Of a stretch of DNA of 64,000 nt, positions 42,640-51,831 are shown piece by piece. Every line of letters starts with the position of its first letter. Position 1 is the first letter of the stretch. Source of the DNA: Actinoplanes sp. TBRC 11911 (GTDB lineage: Bacteria; Actinomycetota; Actinomycetes; Mycobacteriales; Micromonosporaceae). The translations under genes were made by a program, and so were the position numbers. The stretch lies in NCBI RefSeq assembly GCF_012933445.1, contig NZ_JABBNC010000043.1:24582-88581 (forward strand), read 5' to 3'. The notes under the pieces are model-generated. The model had not been told where the DNA came from and ran no database searches. It was given only the letters and a program-made list of their open reading frames with translations.

Positions 42640-42975
42640 AGTGAGGTGGAGGACGCGGTCATCGACCGGGTCTTCCACGCGCTCGCGGACGCGACCCGGC
42701 GCGACATTCTGACCCGGGTCATCCGCGCCGAGGAGTCCGTCTCCGCCCTGGCCAAGCACTATCCGATGAGTTTCGCCGCGGTGCAGAAACACGTGGCGGT
42801 GCTGGAACGGGCCGACCTGGTGACCAAACAACGCCGCGGCCGCGAGCAGGTGGTGCACGCCGAGCTCACGGCCGTGCGCCGGGCGGCGCGCCTGCTCGAC
42901 GCGTACGAGCAATTGTGGTTGCACCGCGCCCACGGCATCGACCGCCTCCTGCGAGGCGAAAAGGAGAACCCGTGA
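42631..42975 (+). CDS. ArsR-family transcriptional regulator
   Basis: The 114-residue product has an ArsR-type winged helix: VFHALADATRRDIL, then SVSALAKHYPMSFAAVQKHV (recognition helix), then the wing with RRGREQVVHAEL. No CxC metal site is visible, so it is not a typical metal sensor. Its start codon sits in a palindromic operator, suggesting autorepression. It overlaps the next SRPBCC gene by GTGA and is likely co-transcribed with it and the DHFR-fold gene. Confidence 0.9.
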   Translation: MVVSEVEDAVIDRVFHALADATRRDILTRVIRAEESVSALAKHYPMSFAAVQKHVAVLERADLVTKQRRGREQVVHAELTAVRRAARLLDAYEQLWLHRAHGIDRLLRGEKENP

Positions 42976-43460
42976 TCAACTCGCACAAAGACGTCGAGAA
43001 ACTGACCCTGACATTCGTCGCCGAGTTTGCCGCGACGGTCGAGCGCCTGTGGCAGGTCTGGGCCGATCCGCGCCAGCTGGAACGCTGGTACGGCCCGCCG
43101 GAGTGGCCCGCCACGTTCGAGAAGTTCGAGTTCGAAGTGGGTGGCGAGGGGCGCTATTACATGACCGGCCCGGACGGCGAGAAAATGCACGGCTGGCTGC
43201 AGCTCACCGCGATCGAGCCACCGCACCGGCTCGAGTATGACGACGCGTTCGCCGACGACAGGGGCGAGCCGACCGGGCGGAAGGCGCATTCGGTCGTCAC
43301 CCTGGAACCGATCGACGCCGGCGCCCGGATGACAGCGGTGACCCGGTTCGTCGACCTCGCCCATCTTGAGGAGATCGTGAAGATGGGCTTCGAAGAGGGC
43401 TGGATCTCGGCACTCGCACAGATCGACGACATTCTCATCAGCGACAACGGGGGTAAATAA
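42972..43460 (+). CDS. SRPBCC (AHSA1-like) protein, second
   Basis: The 162-residue product starts with a GTG overlapping the arsR stop. It carries the AHSA1 motifs FAATVERLWQVWADPRQLERWYGPP, GGEGRYYMTGPDGEKMHGW and a C-terminal GFEEGWISALAQIDDIL. It is the family normally paired with ArsR regulators. Its stop TAA shares a base with the next ATG (TAATG). Confidence 0.88.
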   Translation: MINSHKDVEKLTLTFVAEFAATVERLWQVWADPRQLERWYGPPEWPATFEKFEFEVGGEGRYYMTGPDGEKMHGWLQLTAIEPPHRLEYDDAFADDRGEPTGRKAHSVVTLEPIDAGARMTAVTRFVDLAHLEEIVKMGFEEGWISALAQIDDILISDNGGK

Positions 43461-44065
43461 TGCGCAAGCTCAGCGCCACCATGTTCATGAGCCTGGACGG
43501 CGTCATTCAAGCGCCCGGCGGCCCCGGTGAGGACGGCGACGGCGATTTCCCGTACGGGGGATGGGCCGTCACGTATTTCGACGACCGCATGGGCACGGTG
43601 ATGGACGAATTCCTGCGCGAGCCCGTCGATCTCGTGCTGGGGCGCCGCACGTACGACATCTTCGCCGGCTATTGGCCGCAGCACGCCGACGAGCAGGGCG
43701 TCGGAATGCCGTTCGCGCGCGCGACCAAATATGTCGCCTCCCGCGGCAAGCCCGACCTGAGCTGGGACAAGTCGGTCCTGCTCAAGGGCGACGCGGCCCG
43801 GAGCGTCGCGGCGCTGAAGAAGGACGACGGCCGCGACCTTCAGGTGCACGGCAGCGTCAACCTGCTGCAGACGCTGATGCGCGCCGGCCTCGTCGACGAG
43901 TATCTGTTGTGGACGTTCCCGGTGCTGGTCGGCACCGGGAAGCGGCTTTTCACCGAGGGCGTGCCGGCCGGCGGACTCGAGCTCGTCGACACCACGACGT
44001 CCACGACCGGGGTGGTCATCAACCGGTACCGTCCATCCGGCGACCTGAAGACGGGGACGTTCTAG
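43460..44065 (+). CDS. Dihydrofolate reductase/RibD C-terminal-fold protein
   Basis: The 201-residue product has MFMSLDGVIQAPGGP, LVLGRRTYDIFAGYWP, LKGDAARSVAALKKDDGRDLQVHGS and DEYLLWTFPVLVGTGKRLF, all typical of RibD_C/DHFR-like oxidoreductases (PF01872 type). Members of this group probably bind NADPH; the substrate is unknown. The gene completes the arsR cassette; its stop overlaps the convergent methyltransferase stop by 4 bp. Confidence 0.9.
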   Translation: MRKLSATMFMSLDGVIQAPGGPGEDGDGDFPYGGWAVTYFDDRMGTVMDEFLREPVDLVLGRRTYDIFAGYWPQHADEQGVGMPFARATKYVASRGKPDLSWDKSVLLKGDAARSVAALKKDDGRDLQVHGSVNLLQTLMRAGLVDEYLLWTFPVLVGTGKRLFTEGVPAGGLELVDTTTSTTGVVINRYRPSGDLKTGTF

Positions 44066-44856
44066 GGTTTCCGGGCCAGCCCGCAGAACTGGTAGACGTC
44101 GGTGCCGGCGGTCGGATCGCCCGGCTCCGGCCGCCACTTCGTGCAGGTCACCACGCCCGGGTCGAGCACCGACAGCCCGTCGAAGTAGTCCAGCAGCTGC
44201 GCCTTGCTGCGTAACGTGATCGGGGGCGTCGCCGTCTCGTTCCACTGCTTCGCGGCGGCGGCGGACTCCTCCGGCCGGACCTCGGTGGTCGGGTGGGCGA
44301 TCGCCAGATAGCTGCCGGACGGCACGGCCGCCATCAACCGCCGGACGATCCCCACCGCTTCCTCGTCGTCGCCGATGAAGTTGAGTACGCCCAGCAGCAT
44401 GACCGCCACCGGCTTCTCGAAGTCGAGCGTCTTGGCCGCCGCGGCCAGGATCGCCGACGTGTCGCGCGCGTCGGCGTCGATGTAGTCGGTCGCGCCCGCC
44501 GGGGTGCTGGTCAGCAGCGCCCGCGCGTGGGTCAGCACCAGCGGGTCGTTGTCGGCGTAGACGATCCGCGTCTCCGGGGCGATCCGCTGCGCCACCTCGT
44601 GCGTGTTGTCGGCGGTGGGCAGCCCGGTGCCGACGTCGAGGAACTGCCTGATGCCGGCGTCGGACACCAGGTGGCGTACGGCTCGGTGGAGGAATTTGCG
44701 GTCGGCCCGGGCGGACGTGACGATGTCGGGCAGGAACCGCTGCACCTGATCGCCGACGGCACGGTCCGCGGCGAAGTTGTCCTTACCGCCCAGCCAGTAG
44801 TTCCAGATGCGTGCGGTGTGCGGGACGTGCTGGTCGATGCCGCCGAGCCGGTCCAC
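44062..44856 (-). CDS. SAM-dependent methyltransferase of the PF04672 (Methyltransf_19) type
   Basis: The 264-residue product starts MDRLGGIDQHVPHTARIWNYWLGGKDNF and contains the SAM-binding FLDVGTGLPTADNTHEVAQ and YADNDPLVL, signatures of this actinobacterial family. Substrate is unknown. It is followed on the opposite strand by the DHFR-fold gene, sharing CTAG as both stops. Confidence 0.93.
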   Translation of the reverse strand: MDRLGGIDQHVPHTARIWNYWLGGKDNFAADRAVGDQVQRFLPDIVTSARADRKFLHRAVRHLVSDAGIRQFLDVGTGLPTADNTHEVAQRIAPETRIVYADNDPLVLTHARALLTSTPAGATDYIDADARDTSAILAAAAKTLDFEKPVAVMLLGVLNFIGDDEEAVGIVRRLMAAVPSGSYLAIAHPTTEVRPEESAAAAKQWNETATPPITLRSKAQLLDYFDGLSVLDPGVVTCTKWRPEPGDPTAGTDVYQFCGLARKP

Positions 44857-44898
44857 AGATCATCTCCTGCGCGCGGGGGGACGCGTACATCGATGATC

Positions 44899-46629
44899 CT
44901 AACCCTCTTGCGACGTGGAACCGCCATCTGATTCGCGGGTCAGCGGACGCGCGCCACCCTCCGGCGGGCCGGCGACCGACTCCGCCGCCAGTTCCGGGAA
45001 CTTCGCGTCGAACGCGGGCCGCTCGGACCGGATCCGGGGCATCTTGTCGAAGTTGCGCAGCGGCGGCGGCGACGAGGTGGCCCATTCCAGCGAATTGCCG
45101 TGGCCCCACGGGTCGTCGACGGTCACCACCTGACCGACCTTGTACGACTTCCAGATGTTGTAGATGAAGAACAGGGTCGAGATACCGAGCACGAACGCGC
45201 CGAGCGTGGAAATGGTGTTCAGCGTGGTGAATCCGTCCGTGGACAGGTAGTCCGCGTACCGGCGCGCCATGCCCTCGGCGCCCAGCCAGTGCTGCACCAG
45301 GAAGGTGGTGTGGAAGCCGATGAATGTCAGCCAGAAGTGGATCTTGCCGATGCGGTCGTCGAGCATTCTGCCGAACACTTTCGGGAACCAGAAATAGAAG
45401 CCGGCGAAGACCGCGAACACAATGGTGCCGAACAGCACGTAGTGGAAATGCGCCACCACGAAGTACGAGTCGGTGACATGGAAGTCCAGCGGCGGGCTGG
45501 CCAGCAGCACGCCGGTGAGACCACCGAGCAGGAATGTTATGAGGAACCCGATGCAGAACATCATCGGGGTCTCGAAACTTATCTGGCCGCGCCACATCGT
45601 GCCGACCCACACGAAGAACTTCATGCCGGTCGGCACCGCGATCAGATAACTGAGGAAGCTGAAGAACGGCAGCAATACCTGCCCGGTGGCGAACATGTGG
45701 TGCGCCCACACCGACATCGACAGCATGGCGATCAACAGCGTGGCCGCGACCAGCCCCTTGTAACCGAAGACCGGCTTGCGGCTGAACACCGGGATGACCT
45801 CGGTGATGATGCCGAAGAACGGAAGCGCGACGACGTACACCTCGGGATGGCCGAAGAACCAGAACAAGTGTTGCCACAGCATGGGCCCGCCGGTCGCCGC
45901 GTCATAGACGTGCGCGCCGAGGATCCGGTCGGCGGCGAGAGCGAGCAGCGCGGCCGCCAGGAACGGGAAGACCAGGATGACCAGCAGGCTGGTGACCAGG
46001 ATGTTCCAGGTCAGAATCGGCATCCGGAACATCGTCATGCCGGGCGCCCGCAACGTCAGGATCGTGGTGATCATGTTGACGGCGCCGAGAATGGTGCCGA
46101 GACCCGAGACGGCCAGGCCGATCGCCCACATGTTGCCGCTGACGCCGGGGGAGTTCGCCGAGTCGCTGAGCGGGGCGTAGGCGGTCCAGCCGAAGTCGGC
46201 GGCGCCCTCCGGGGTCAGGAACCCGATGAGGACCAGCGACCCGCCGAACAGGAACAGCCAGTACGCGAAGGCGTTCAACCGGGGGAAGGCAACGTCCGGG
46301 GCACCGATCTGCAGGGGCACCACGAAGTTCCCGAAGGCGAACACGATCGGCGTCGCGAACAGCAGCAGCATGATCGTGCCGTGCATCGTGAAAAGCTGGT
46401 TGTACTGCTCGGGCGACAGAATCTGCATGCCCGGGCGGGCGAGCTCGGCGCGCATGAGCAGGGCCATGAGGCCGCCGATCATGAAGAACGCGAACGCCGT
46501 CGCCCCGTACATGATGCCGATCTGCTTCGCGTCAGTGGTACGCAGCAGCCGACCGATGGCCGACCCCTTCACCTGACGGCGGACCGGCCACGGGCGAGCG
46601 ACAACCGGCTTCGGGACGACGCTGGTCAT
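44899..46629 (-). CDS. ctaD: Cytochrome c oxidase subunit I
   Basis: The 576-residue product has about 12 transmembrane helices and the heme/copper ligands: His in TMHGTIM, GHPEVYVVALP (CuB His and cross-linked Tyr), AHHMFATG (CuB His pair), and VAHFHYVLFG (heme a and a3 His). This is the catalytic subunit of the aa3 oxidase in the cytoplasmic membrane. The ATG at 46629 is preceded by GGAGGTC; the frame upstream is a shadow. Other cta genes are not nearby. The C-terminal tail is hydrophilic. Confidence 0.97.
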   Translation of the reverse strand: MTSVVPKPVVARPWPVRRQVKGSAIGRLLRTTDAKQIGIMYGATAFAFFMIGGLMALLMRAELARPGMQILSPEQYNQLFTMHGTIMLLLFATPIVFAFGNFVVPLQIGAPDVAFPRLNAFAYWLFLFGGSLVLIGFLTPEGAADFGWTAYAPLSDSANSPGVSGNMWAIGLAVSGLGTILGAVNMITTILTLRAPGMTMFRMPILTWNILVTSLLVILVFPFLAAALLALAADRILGAHVYDAATGGPMLWQHLFWFFGHPEVYVVALPFFGIITEVIPVFSRKPVFGYKGLVAATLLIAMLSMSVWAHHMFATGQVLLPFFSFLSYLIAVPTGMKFFVWVGTMWRGQISFETPMMFCIGFLITFLLGGLTGVLLASPPLDFHVTDSYFVVAHFHYVLFGTIVFAVFAGFYFWFPKVFGRMLDDRIGKIHFWLTFIGFHTTFLVQHWLGAEGMARRYADYLSTDGFTTLNTISTLGAFVLGISTLFFIYNIWKSYKVGQVVTVDDPWGHGNSLEWATSSPPPLRNFDKMPRIRSERPAFDAKFPELAAESVAGPPEGGARPLTRESDGGSTSQEG

Positions 46630-46916
46630 GGGCGACCTCCGATGGCTGCGGACGCTCCTGCCGAGGTCAGACGCTACGCGCGTGGCCGATGCAGGTAAAG
46701 CGCAGGCGACGCCGAGGGTGCGATTCCGCCTGGTTGCGTGGTTTGTCGGAATCGGTGAGGGGCTGGGTCGTGGGATCATGAGAAACCCCAGGTCAAGAGC
46801 CTTCCCCGGTACGGACCGGCAAAGCGGGCACGCTCCGTACATCGGGGGTCACTAAGATTCATCGTGATCGTGGCCACAGCATTTGATCAGCTTGCGGTGC
46901 GGGGCATGATGGATAG

Positions 46917-47144
46917 GTGCCCTTCATCGCCAACGGCCTCAAGCGGATGATCGACAACACGCCGAGGCGGCTCTTTCTCATCCTGGTCCCGCTCGGCATC
47001 ATCACGTTCACGATCGACGTGACGTCGGACGTCGCGTGGATGCGCTGGTCTGCCTTGATCTGGGTGGTGGCCGTTCCGTTCTGGCTGTTCCTGCACTGGC
47101 AGGACCGGCGGGCCGCCAAGGGCGCCGAGCCCGGCAAGCCGTAG
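46917..47144 (+). CDS. Small membrane protein, unrecognised
   Basis: The 75-residue product begins at GTG and has two hydrophobic helices (LFLILVPLGIITFTI and ALIWVVAVPFWLFLHW) with a positively charged C-terminus. No family is recognised. Codon use is consistent with a real gene. It is followed by a tandem repeat and a large palindrome. Confidence 0.6.
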   Translation: MPFIANGLKRMIDNTPRRLFLILVPLGIITFTIDVTSDVAWMRWSALIWVVAVPFWLFLHWQDRRAAKGAEPGKP

Positions 47145-47161
47145 CGCCGTTCTTGCGCTCC

Positions 47162-47261
47162 GCGGGTTGGGCTCTCCTACGCTCTGGCGGGTTGGGCTTT
47201 CTTGCGCTTTGGCGGGTTGGGCTTTCTTGCGCTTTGGCGGGTTGGGCTTTCTTGCGCTCTG
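47162..47261 (+). repeat. Four 25-bp tandem repeats
   Basis: Units of GCGGGTTGGGCTTTC plus TTGCGCTTTG repeat four times exactly end to end, the first with five changes, the second and third identical. A partial unit precedes it. It directly precedes the large palindrome and lies just past the stop of the small membrane protein. Confidence 0.9.
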
Positions 47262-47640
47262 ACGGTGGGGGGACGAGGGTGCCCCATCACGGCTTGGTGG
47301 ACCCTTTTTATGCCGTGATGGGGCACCCTCGTCCCCCCACCTCGCGTGGTGTCACGCGCCAGCTGGGCGTTGGCTTACTCACCTCTGGCTGCACGGTCGG
47401 GCTTCCCGGCTCCCCTTGCGCTGAGTGATCCGGCTGCCGCGCTGTGGTCGGTCTTTGCCTTTCGCGTTCAGCGGGCAGATCTGGGTGCCGGGTCAAGCGA
47501 GCGAACCGTGCCGCCTCACGCTCAGCACGTCACGCCTGGGCGTCGGCTCACCCACCGCTAGCTGCACCGCCAGCCTGGGCGTCCACCACCGGCCCGGCGG
47601 CTCCTCACCCCGGCCTCTCGCCTGCGGCGGCCCGGCCTCG

Positions 47641-47880
47641 AGCCCCGCTGGGCGCAAGCTGATCGCCCAGCTCACGCACGTCGGTGGCTTTCAGCCCCGC
47701 TCGGCGCAAGCCGGCCGGCCAGCTCTCGCAGGTCGTTGGCTTTCCGCCCGCTGGGCGCAAGCTGATCGCCTAGCTCACGCGCGTCGGTGGCTTTCAGCCC
47801 CGCTCGGCGCAAGCTGATCACCCAGCTCAGGCCCATCGGGGGATTAAGCCCCGCTGAGCGCAAGCTAATCGCCTGACGTA
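47641..47880 (+). repeat. Five ~51-bp direct repeats in the palindrome core
   Basis: Units start near 47641, 47693, 47745, 47796 and 47847. Each contains a CCGCT(G/C)GGCGCAAGCTGATCG-type block followed by a GTCGGTGG or related block. Because units are 51-52 bp, some frames stay open by chance. Confidence 0.75.
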
Positions 47881-48165
47881 CGCTCGTTGGTTGGCCGTGA
47901 GCCGACGCCGAGCGGAAGGTGAACGCTCAGGTCGGCCCGCCGCTCAGCGGTGAGTAGGCCATCGCCCAAGCGCGACGTGCTGAGCGTAAGGCGGCACGGT
48001 TCGCTCGCTTGACCCACCACCCAGATCCGCCGGCTGAAAGTAAAAGGGCAAAAGGTCGGCCACAGCGCGGCAGCCGGATCACTCAGCGCAAGGGGAGCCG
48101 GCCAGCCCGGCCATGCAGTGAGCAGCGAGTAGGCCAACGCCCGGCTGGCGCGTGACACCACGCGA

Positions 48166-48243
48166 GGTGGGGGGCCGAGGGTGCCCCATCACGGCATAAA
48201 AGCGCTCCACCAAGCCGTGATGGGGCACCCTCGGCCCCCCACC
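48166..48243 (-). terminator. 30-bp perfect hairpin at the right edge of the palindrome
   Basis: A 78-nt inverted repeat with 30-bp stems (GGTGGGGGGCCGAGGG onward) and an 18-nt loop lies 84 bp past the leftward PPOX gene's stop. The left-edge copy (47264-47341) lies 120 bp past the rightward membrane-protein gene. Each is placed to terminate the gene it faces; the mirrored sites could act as terminators, but a stem this long is atypical. Confidence 0.5.
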
Positions 48244-48326
48244 GTCAAAGGGTGAGAGAGTCCAACCGACAAGGCGCAAGAAATGCGCCGCGAAACGGGA
48301 GCTCGAAGAGGCGGCCGGGAACGGGC

Positions 48327-48740
48327 CTAGCTCCAGGGGGCGTGGACGATCCGGTCCGGGCGGATGGTCAGCAGGACTCGGGTCTGGGGGACGCCTCGGT
48401 AGTTGCGGTACGGGGCGCCGGTGTACTTCTGGGACAAGCGGTCGATGTGGGCCGCCGCGCCCTCGGTGTCGATGCTGATCACGGTGCCGGCGACCGAGTA
48501 GTACGTGGACGGATCGGCTCGGTCCAGGATGCTCACGGCCACCCGCGGGTCGCGGCGCACGTTCTTCAGCTTTCGGTGGCCCTCGACCGTGTTTACCAGG
48601 ATGTTCTTGCCGTCGGTGTCGACCCAGACCTCGGTCAGCTGCGGCGCGCCGTCCGGGTTGAGGGTCGAGAGTAAGCACGTGCTCGGCGCCTCGAGAAGGT
48701 CGGTGAGCCGGGTGGGGAGATCAGACACGAGCTGCACCAT
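48327..48740 (-). CDS. PPOX-class (FMN/F420-binding split-barrel) protein
   Basis: The 137-residue product has LPTRLTDLLEAPSTCLLSTL, PQLTEVWVDTDGKNILVNTVEGHRK, RVAVSILDRADPSTYYSVAGTV and a closing RPDRIVHAPW, the pattern of actinobacterial F420-dependent or heme-degrading PPOX-fold proteins. F420 use is likely by family but not shown. ATG 48740 was chosen; the longer frame upstream is a shadow of the transporter. It is divergent from the transporter by ~100 bp. Confidence 0.85.
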   Translation of the reverse strand: MVQLVSDLPTRLTDLLEAPSTCLLSTLNPDGAPQLTEVWVDTDGKNILVNTVEGHRKLKNVRRDPRVAVSILDRADPSTYYSVAGTVISIDTEGAAAHIDRLSQKYTGAPYRNYRGVPQTRVLLTIRPDRIVHAPWS

Positions 48741-48839
48741 ACAGGCACCGCCACCGGCAACCCGCTTCCCGAGTTGCGCACCGATCGATGGAGGGCGATA
48801 TTCGGGGGATCGTGACGAACTCGGCATAGGGAGGCCATC

Positions 48840-50153
48840 GTGGCCGTTCCGGACACCGTCTCGCAGTCCTCGCACCGCCGGCGCGCCGTCCTCGCCAGCA
48901 CCGTCGGCACCACCATCGAATGGTATGACTTCTTCCTCTACAACACCGCCGCCTCGCTCATTTTCCCAGCGCTTTTCTTCCCGAAGCAGGCCGCCTTCAC
49001 CGGCATTCTGCTGTCGTTCGGCACGCAGTTCGTCGGCTTCGCGGCCCGGCCCGTCGGCGCCGCTATCTTCGGCCACTATGGTGACCGGATCGGGCGTAAG
49101 GCCACGCTCATCGCCACGCTTCTGCTGATGGGTATCAGCACCACGTTGATCGGTGTGCTGCCCACCTATGCCGCCATCGGGTACGCCGCGCCGATCCTTC
49201 TCACTCTGCTCCGCATCGGACAGGGCGTCGGCGTCGGCGGCGAATGGGGCGGCTCGGTCCTGCTGTCGATGGAGTGGGGGAAGCGTACCCGCCGGGGTCT
49301 GATGGCCTCGTGGCCGCAATTGGGTGTTCCGCTCGGGCTGGTGCTGTCCACCGGCATTTTCCGGCTGATGACCGACTGGACCGGCCCCCATTTCGAGAGC
49401 TGGGGCTGGCGGATCCCGTTCCTGCTCAGCATCGTGCTGGTCGCCGTCGGCCTCTACGTGCGCCTGCGTGTGCTGGAGAGCCCCGAGTTCACCCACGTCG
49501 TTCAAACCGATTCCGTCGTACGCCGTCCGCTGCTCGAAGTCGTGCGCACCGAATGGCGAACGATCATCACGTCCGCCTTTGTGCGACTGGGCGAACAAGC
49601 TCCCTTTTACCTTTTCACGAGCTTCGTCTTGACGTACGGGACCAAGCAGTTGGGTTTGGACCGTGACGGTTTGCTGGACGACATCCTGATCGCGGCGACG
49701 ATCGGGTTGATCACCGTGCCGGTCTTCGGGCATCTGTCCGACCGGTTCGGGCGCCGACGGGTGTACGGCACCGGGATCGTGTTGACGGCGATATTCGCGT
49801 TCCCTTATTTCGGCCTGCTCAACACGAAAGAGTCGGCGCTCATTCTCGTCGCGATCGTGCTGTCGCTGGTGTTTCACGACATGCAGTACGGGCCGCAGGC
49901 GGCGCTCATCGCCGAATCGTTCGGCACCAATCTGCGCTATTCCGGCGCCGGCCTGGGCTATCAGCTCGCGTCGGTCATCGCCGGCGGCCCGGCCCCGCTG
50001 ATCGCCACGAAGATCCTGCAGTCGACCGGCTCGAGCACCGGGATCAGCTGGTACGTGATCGGCTGCTGCGCGCTCGGGTTCGGCGCGCTGCTGCTCCTGC
50101 CGAGGCGCTCCCACGAGCCGGCCCCGGCCAAGGCGGCAAGCGTCCGTTCCTGA
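48840..50153 (+). CDS. MHS-family MFS transporter
   Basis: The 437-residue product has 12 transmembrane helices and the MHS signature GTTIEWYDFFLYNTAASLIF near the start, GDRIGRK after helix 2, RIGQGVGVGGEWGGS and GHLSDRFGRRR in the second half. MHS members import osmolytes, citrate, shikimate or sugars with protons; the substrate is not identifiable. It starts at GTG and is close to the typical length of ~430. Confidence 0.93.
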   Translation: MAVPDTVSQSSHRRRAVLASTVGTTIEWYDFFLYNTAASLIFPALFFPKQAAFTGILLSFGTQFVGFAARPVGAAIFGHYGDRIGRKATLIATLLLMGISTTLIGVLPTYAAIGYAAPILLTLLRIGQGVGVGGEWGGSVLLSMEWGKRTRRGLMASWPQLGVPLGLVLSTGIFRLMTDWTGPHFESWGWRIPFLLSIVLVAVGLYVRLRVLESPEFTHVVQTDSVVRRPLLEVVRTEWRTIITSAFVRLGEQAPFYLFTSFVLTYGTKQLGLDRDGLLDDILIAATIGLITVPVFGHLSDRFGRRRVYGTGIVLTAIFAFPYFGLLNTKESALILVAIVLSLVFHDMQYGPQAALIAESFGTNLRYSGAGLGYQLASVIAGGPAPLIATKILQSTGSSTGISWYVIGCCALGFGALLLLPRRSHEPAPAKAASVRS

Positions 50154-50235
50154 GCCTGCCGGACGGCGTCGATGTGGCGTTGGCCGTGGCTCCCGCCGTG
50201 AAGTACTGCTGGAGAGCGGCTGCGATGATCCCTCG

Positions 50236-50874
50236 ATGATCGGTGACAGCCTCATTTACGCGATGCCGGAACTGGCGGGCGGCCGGATCCGGCTCGAACC
50301 GCTGCGGTACGAACATGCGGCAGGCTATCTGGCCGCAGCCGGCAGCGAGGAGGACGCCGCTGAGATCTTCCGGTGGCAGAGCCCGCCGGGAGGAGCGCTG
50401 GCCCGACCGGTCACGGTGGACGATGCGCGAGCGCACATCGTCGCCGCACTGGCCGCCCGCGCTCGCGGGGTGCGGCTTCCCTACGCCCAGATCGACGTGG
50501 CGACCGGCACATTCGCCGGGACGACGTCGTTCGCCGACCCCGATCCCCGGCTGCGCACTTTGACCATCGGTTACACGTGGCTCGGACGGCAGTGGTGGGG
50601 TACCGGCGCGAACGCCGAGGCGAAGCTTCTCATGCTCAGCTTCGCCTTCGAATCCTTGGCCACCGTACGGGTAACGCTGGTCACCGATGTCCGCAACGAG
50701 CGGGCGCGCGCCGCGATCGAGCGGCTCGGCGCCACCCGGGAGGGGACGATGCGCAAGCATCGACGTCGTGCGGACGGGACATGGCGCGACACCGCCGTCT
50801 ACGCGATCACCGACGACGACTGGCCGCGGGTCAAGGAGCAGTTGACCGGCCGGTTGGGCATGAGTGGCACCTGA
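50236..50874 (+). CDS. GNAT-family N-acetyltransferase
   Basis: The 212-residue product has RIRLEPLRYEHAAGYLAAA, IGYTWLGRQWWGTGANAEAKLLML (acetyl-CoA motif A) and VTLVTDVRNERARAAIERLGATREG, the RimJ/RimL-type pattern. It acetylates an unknown substrate. ATG 50236 was chosen; an overlapping ATG at 50243 is out of frame. Confidence 0.92.
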   Translation: MIGDSLIYAMPELAGGRIRLEPLRYEHAAGYLAAAGSEEDAAEIFRWQSPPGGALARPVTVDDARAHIVAALAARARGVRLPYAQIDVATGTFAGTTSFADPDPRLRTLTIGYTWLGRQWWGTGANAEAKLLMLSFAFESLATVRVTLVTDVRNERARAAIERLGATREGTMRKHRRRADGTWRDTAVYAITDDDWPRVKEQLTGRLGMSGT

Positions 50875-50929
50875 TGTGTCGAAGCCGGGCCGGCAGCTTC
50901 GACGTCTCCAGCACAGAGGGGAGTCAGCC

Positions 50930-51694
50930 ATGACCACGAACGAACTTTCCGGGCGGCCGCCGATCGTCGACCCGGACACCTGGCAGGCCGCCCGGGACGA
51001 GTTGCTGCTCCGGGAGAAGGCGCACACCCGCGAGGGCGATGCGATCGCCGCGGCACGTCGCCGGCTGCCGATGGTCGAGATCGACGGTGGCGTCGAGGTT
51101 GTCGGCGCGGGCGGCCCGGTGCCGTTCCGGGAGCTGTTTCAAGGCCGCGCTGAGCTCCTTGTCTACCAGCACATGTGGTACGACGGCGCGCCGCACCAAG
51201 GGCAGTGCGAGGGCTGCACGGTGTCGGCCTGGCATCTGCGAGACACCAGTTACCTCAGCGCGCGCGGGGTTTCGTTCGCCGTACTCACCCCTGGCCGGTG
51301 GGATGAGGTGGCCCCGTTCGTCGAGTTCATGGGCTACACCCAGCCGTGGTATTCGGTGCGCGACGTGCCGGAGCCGGTCGGCGGCGACATGGGCTGTTTC
51401 AGTTGCTTCCTGCGCGACGGCGACCGCGTGTTCCTCACGTATCGCACAACGGGCCGGGGCACCGAGCCGGCCAGCGGGTCGTTCGCCCTGCTCGACATGA
51501 CGCCGTACGGGCGAGGCGAGGCTTGGCAGGTCAGCCCGGATGGATGGCCCGAGGGTGGAGAGCCTTGCTGGTATTGGCGCGCGGACGCGGACGGCAAGGC
51601 GACGTGGGGTGCGACGAGCCGCCCGGTGCCCCAGTGGACCCGTCCAGGAGCAACCCCGGAGACAACTCTCGGCCGAACCGGTGCCCATCACTAG
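50930..51694 (+). CDS. DUF899-family thioredoxin-like protein
   Basis: The 254-residue product has DTWQAARDELLLREKAHTRE, PFRELFQGRAELLVYQHMWY, CEGCTVSAWHL and MGYTQPWYSVRD, matching DUF899. The family resembles thioredoxin-fold proteins; the CxxC-like CEGC supports a redox-related role but this is unproven. ATG 50930 has GAGGGGAG upstream. Confidence 0.88.
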   Translation: MTTNELSGRPPIVDPDTWQAARDELLLREKAHTREGDAIAAARRRLPMVEIDGGVEVVGAGGPVPFRELFQGRAELLVYQHMWYDGAPHQGQCEGCTVSAWHLRDTSYLSARGVSFAVLTPGRWDEVAPFVEFMGYTQPWYSVRDVPEPVGGDMGCFSCFLRDGDRVFLTYRTTGRGTEPASGSFALLDMTPYGRGEAWQVSPDGWPEGGEPCWYWRADADGKATWGATSRPVPQWTRPGATPETTLGRTGAHH

Positions 51695-51831
51695 GGACAG
51701 AGATCAGCGTCGATTCTGGGCCGGGCCGGGGTGGATCCCGACGCCGTGCGGGTCGGGCGGCCGGCGACCGGCCATCCGCAGTGGTCCGCGACCCCGGCCC
51801 GTCACGCTTTTCGCCGCAGGAAGGTGCCCAA
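51695..51831. other. Intergenic spacer between DUF899 and dispersed repeat
   Basis: No gene or clear motif; the spacer leads into repeat copy 2. Confidence 0.5.

Larger units (their letters stand above)
47264..48243. repeat. ~980-bp nested palindromic element
   Basis: Arms of ~306 bp (47264-47569 and 47938-48243) are reverse complements with about 85% identity by eye. Each arm ends outward in a 78-nt hairpin with a 30-bp perfect stem and 18-nt loop (47264-47341 and 48166-48243). Between the arms are ~51-bp direct repeats (47641-47880). No convincing CDS lies inside; open frames have repetitive coding and no ribosome sites. It sits between convergent genes and could be a fold-back mobile element, a bidirectional terminator or a recombination substrate; unresolved. 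Confidence 0.85.

Noticed and set aside
45100..46698. 532-residue + strand frame
   Set aside because: Opposite ctaD, whose metal ligands are intact.
47672..47863. 63-residue repetitive minus-strand frame in the palindrome core
   Set aside because: It only reflects ~51-bp direct repeats; no start signals or family.
48327..50255. 642-residue minus-strand frame
   Set aside because: Only its last 137 residues match a PPOX-fold protein; the rest is opposite the MHS transporter.
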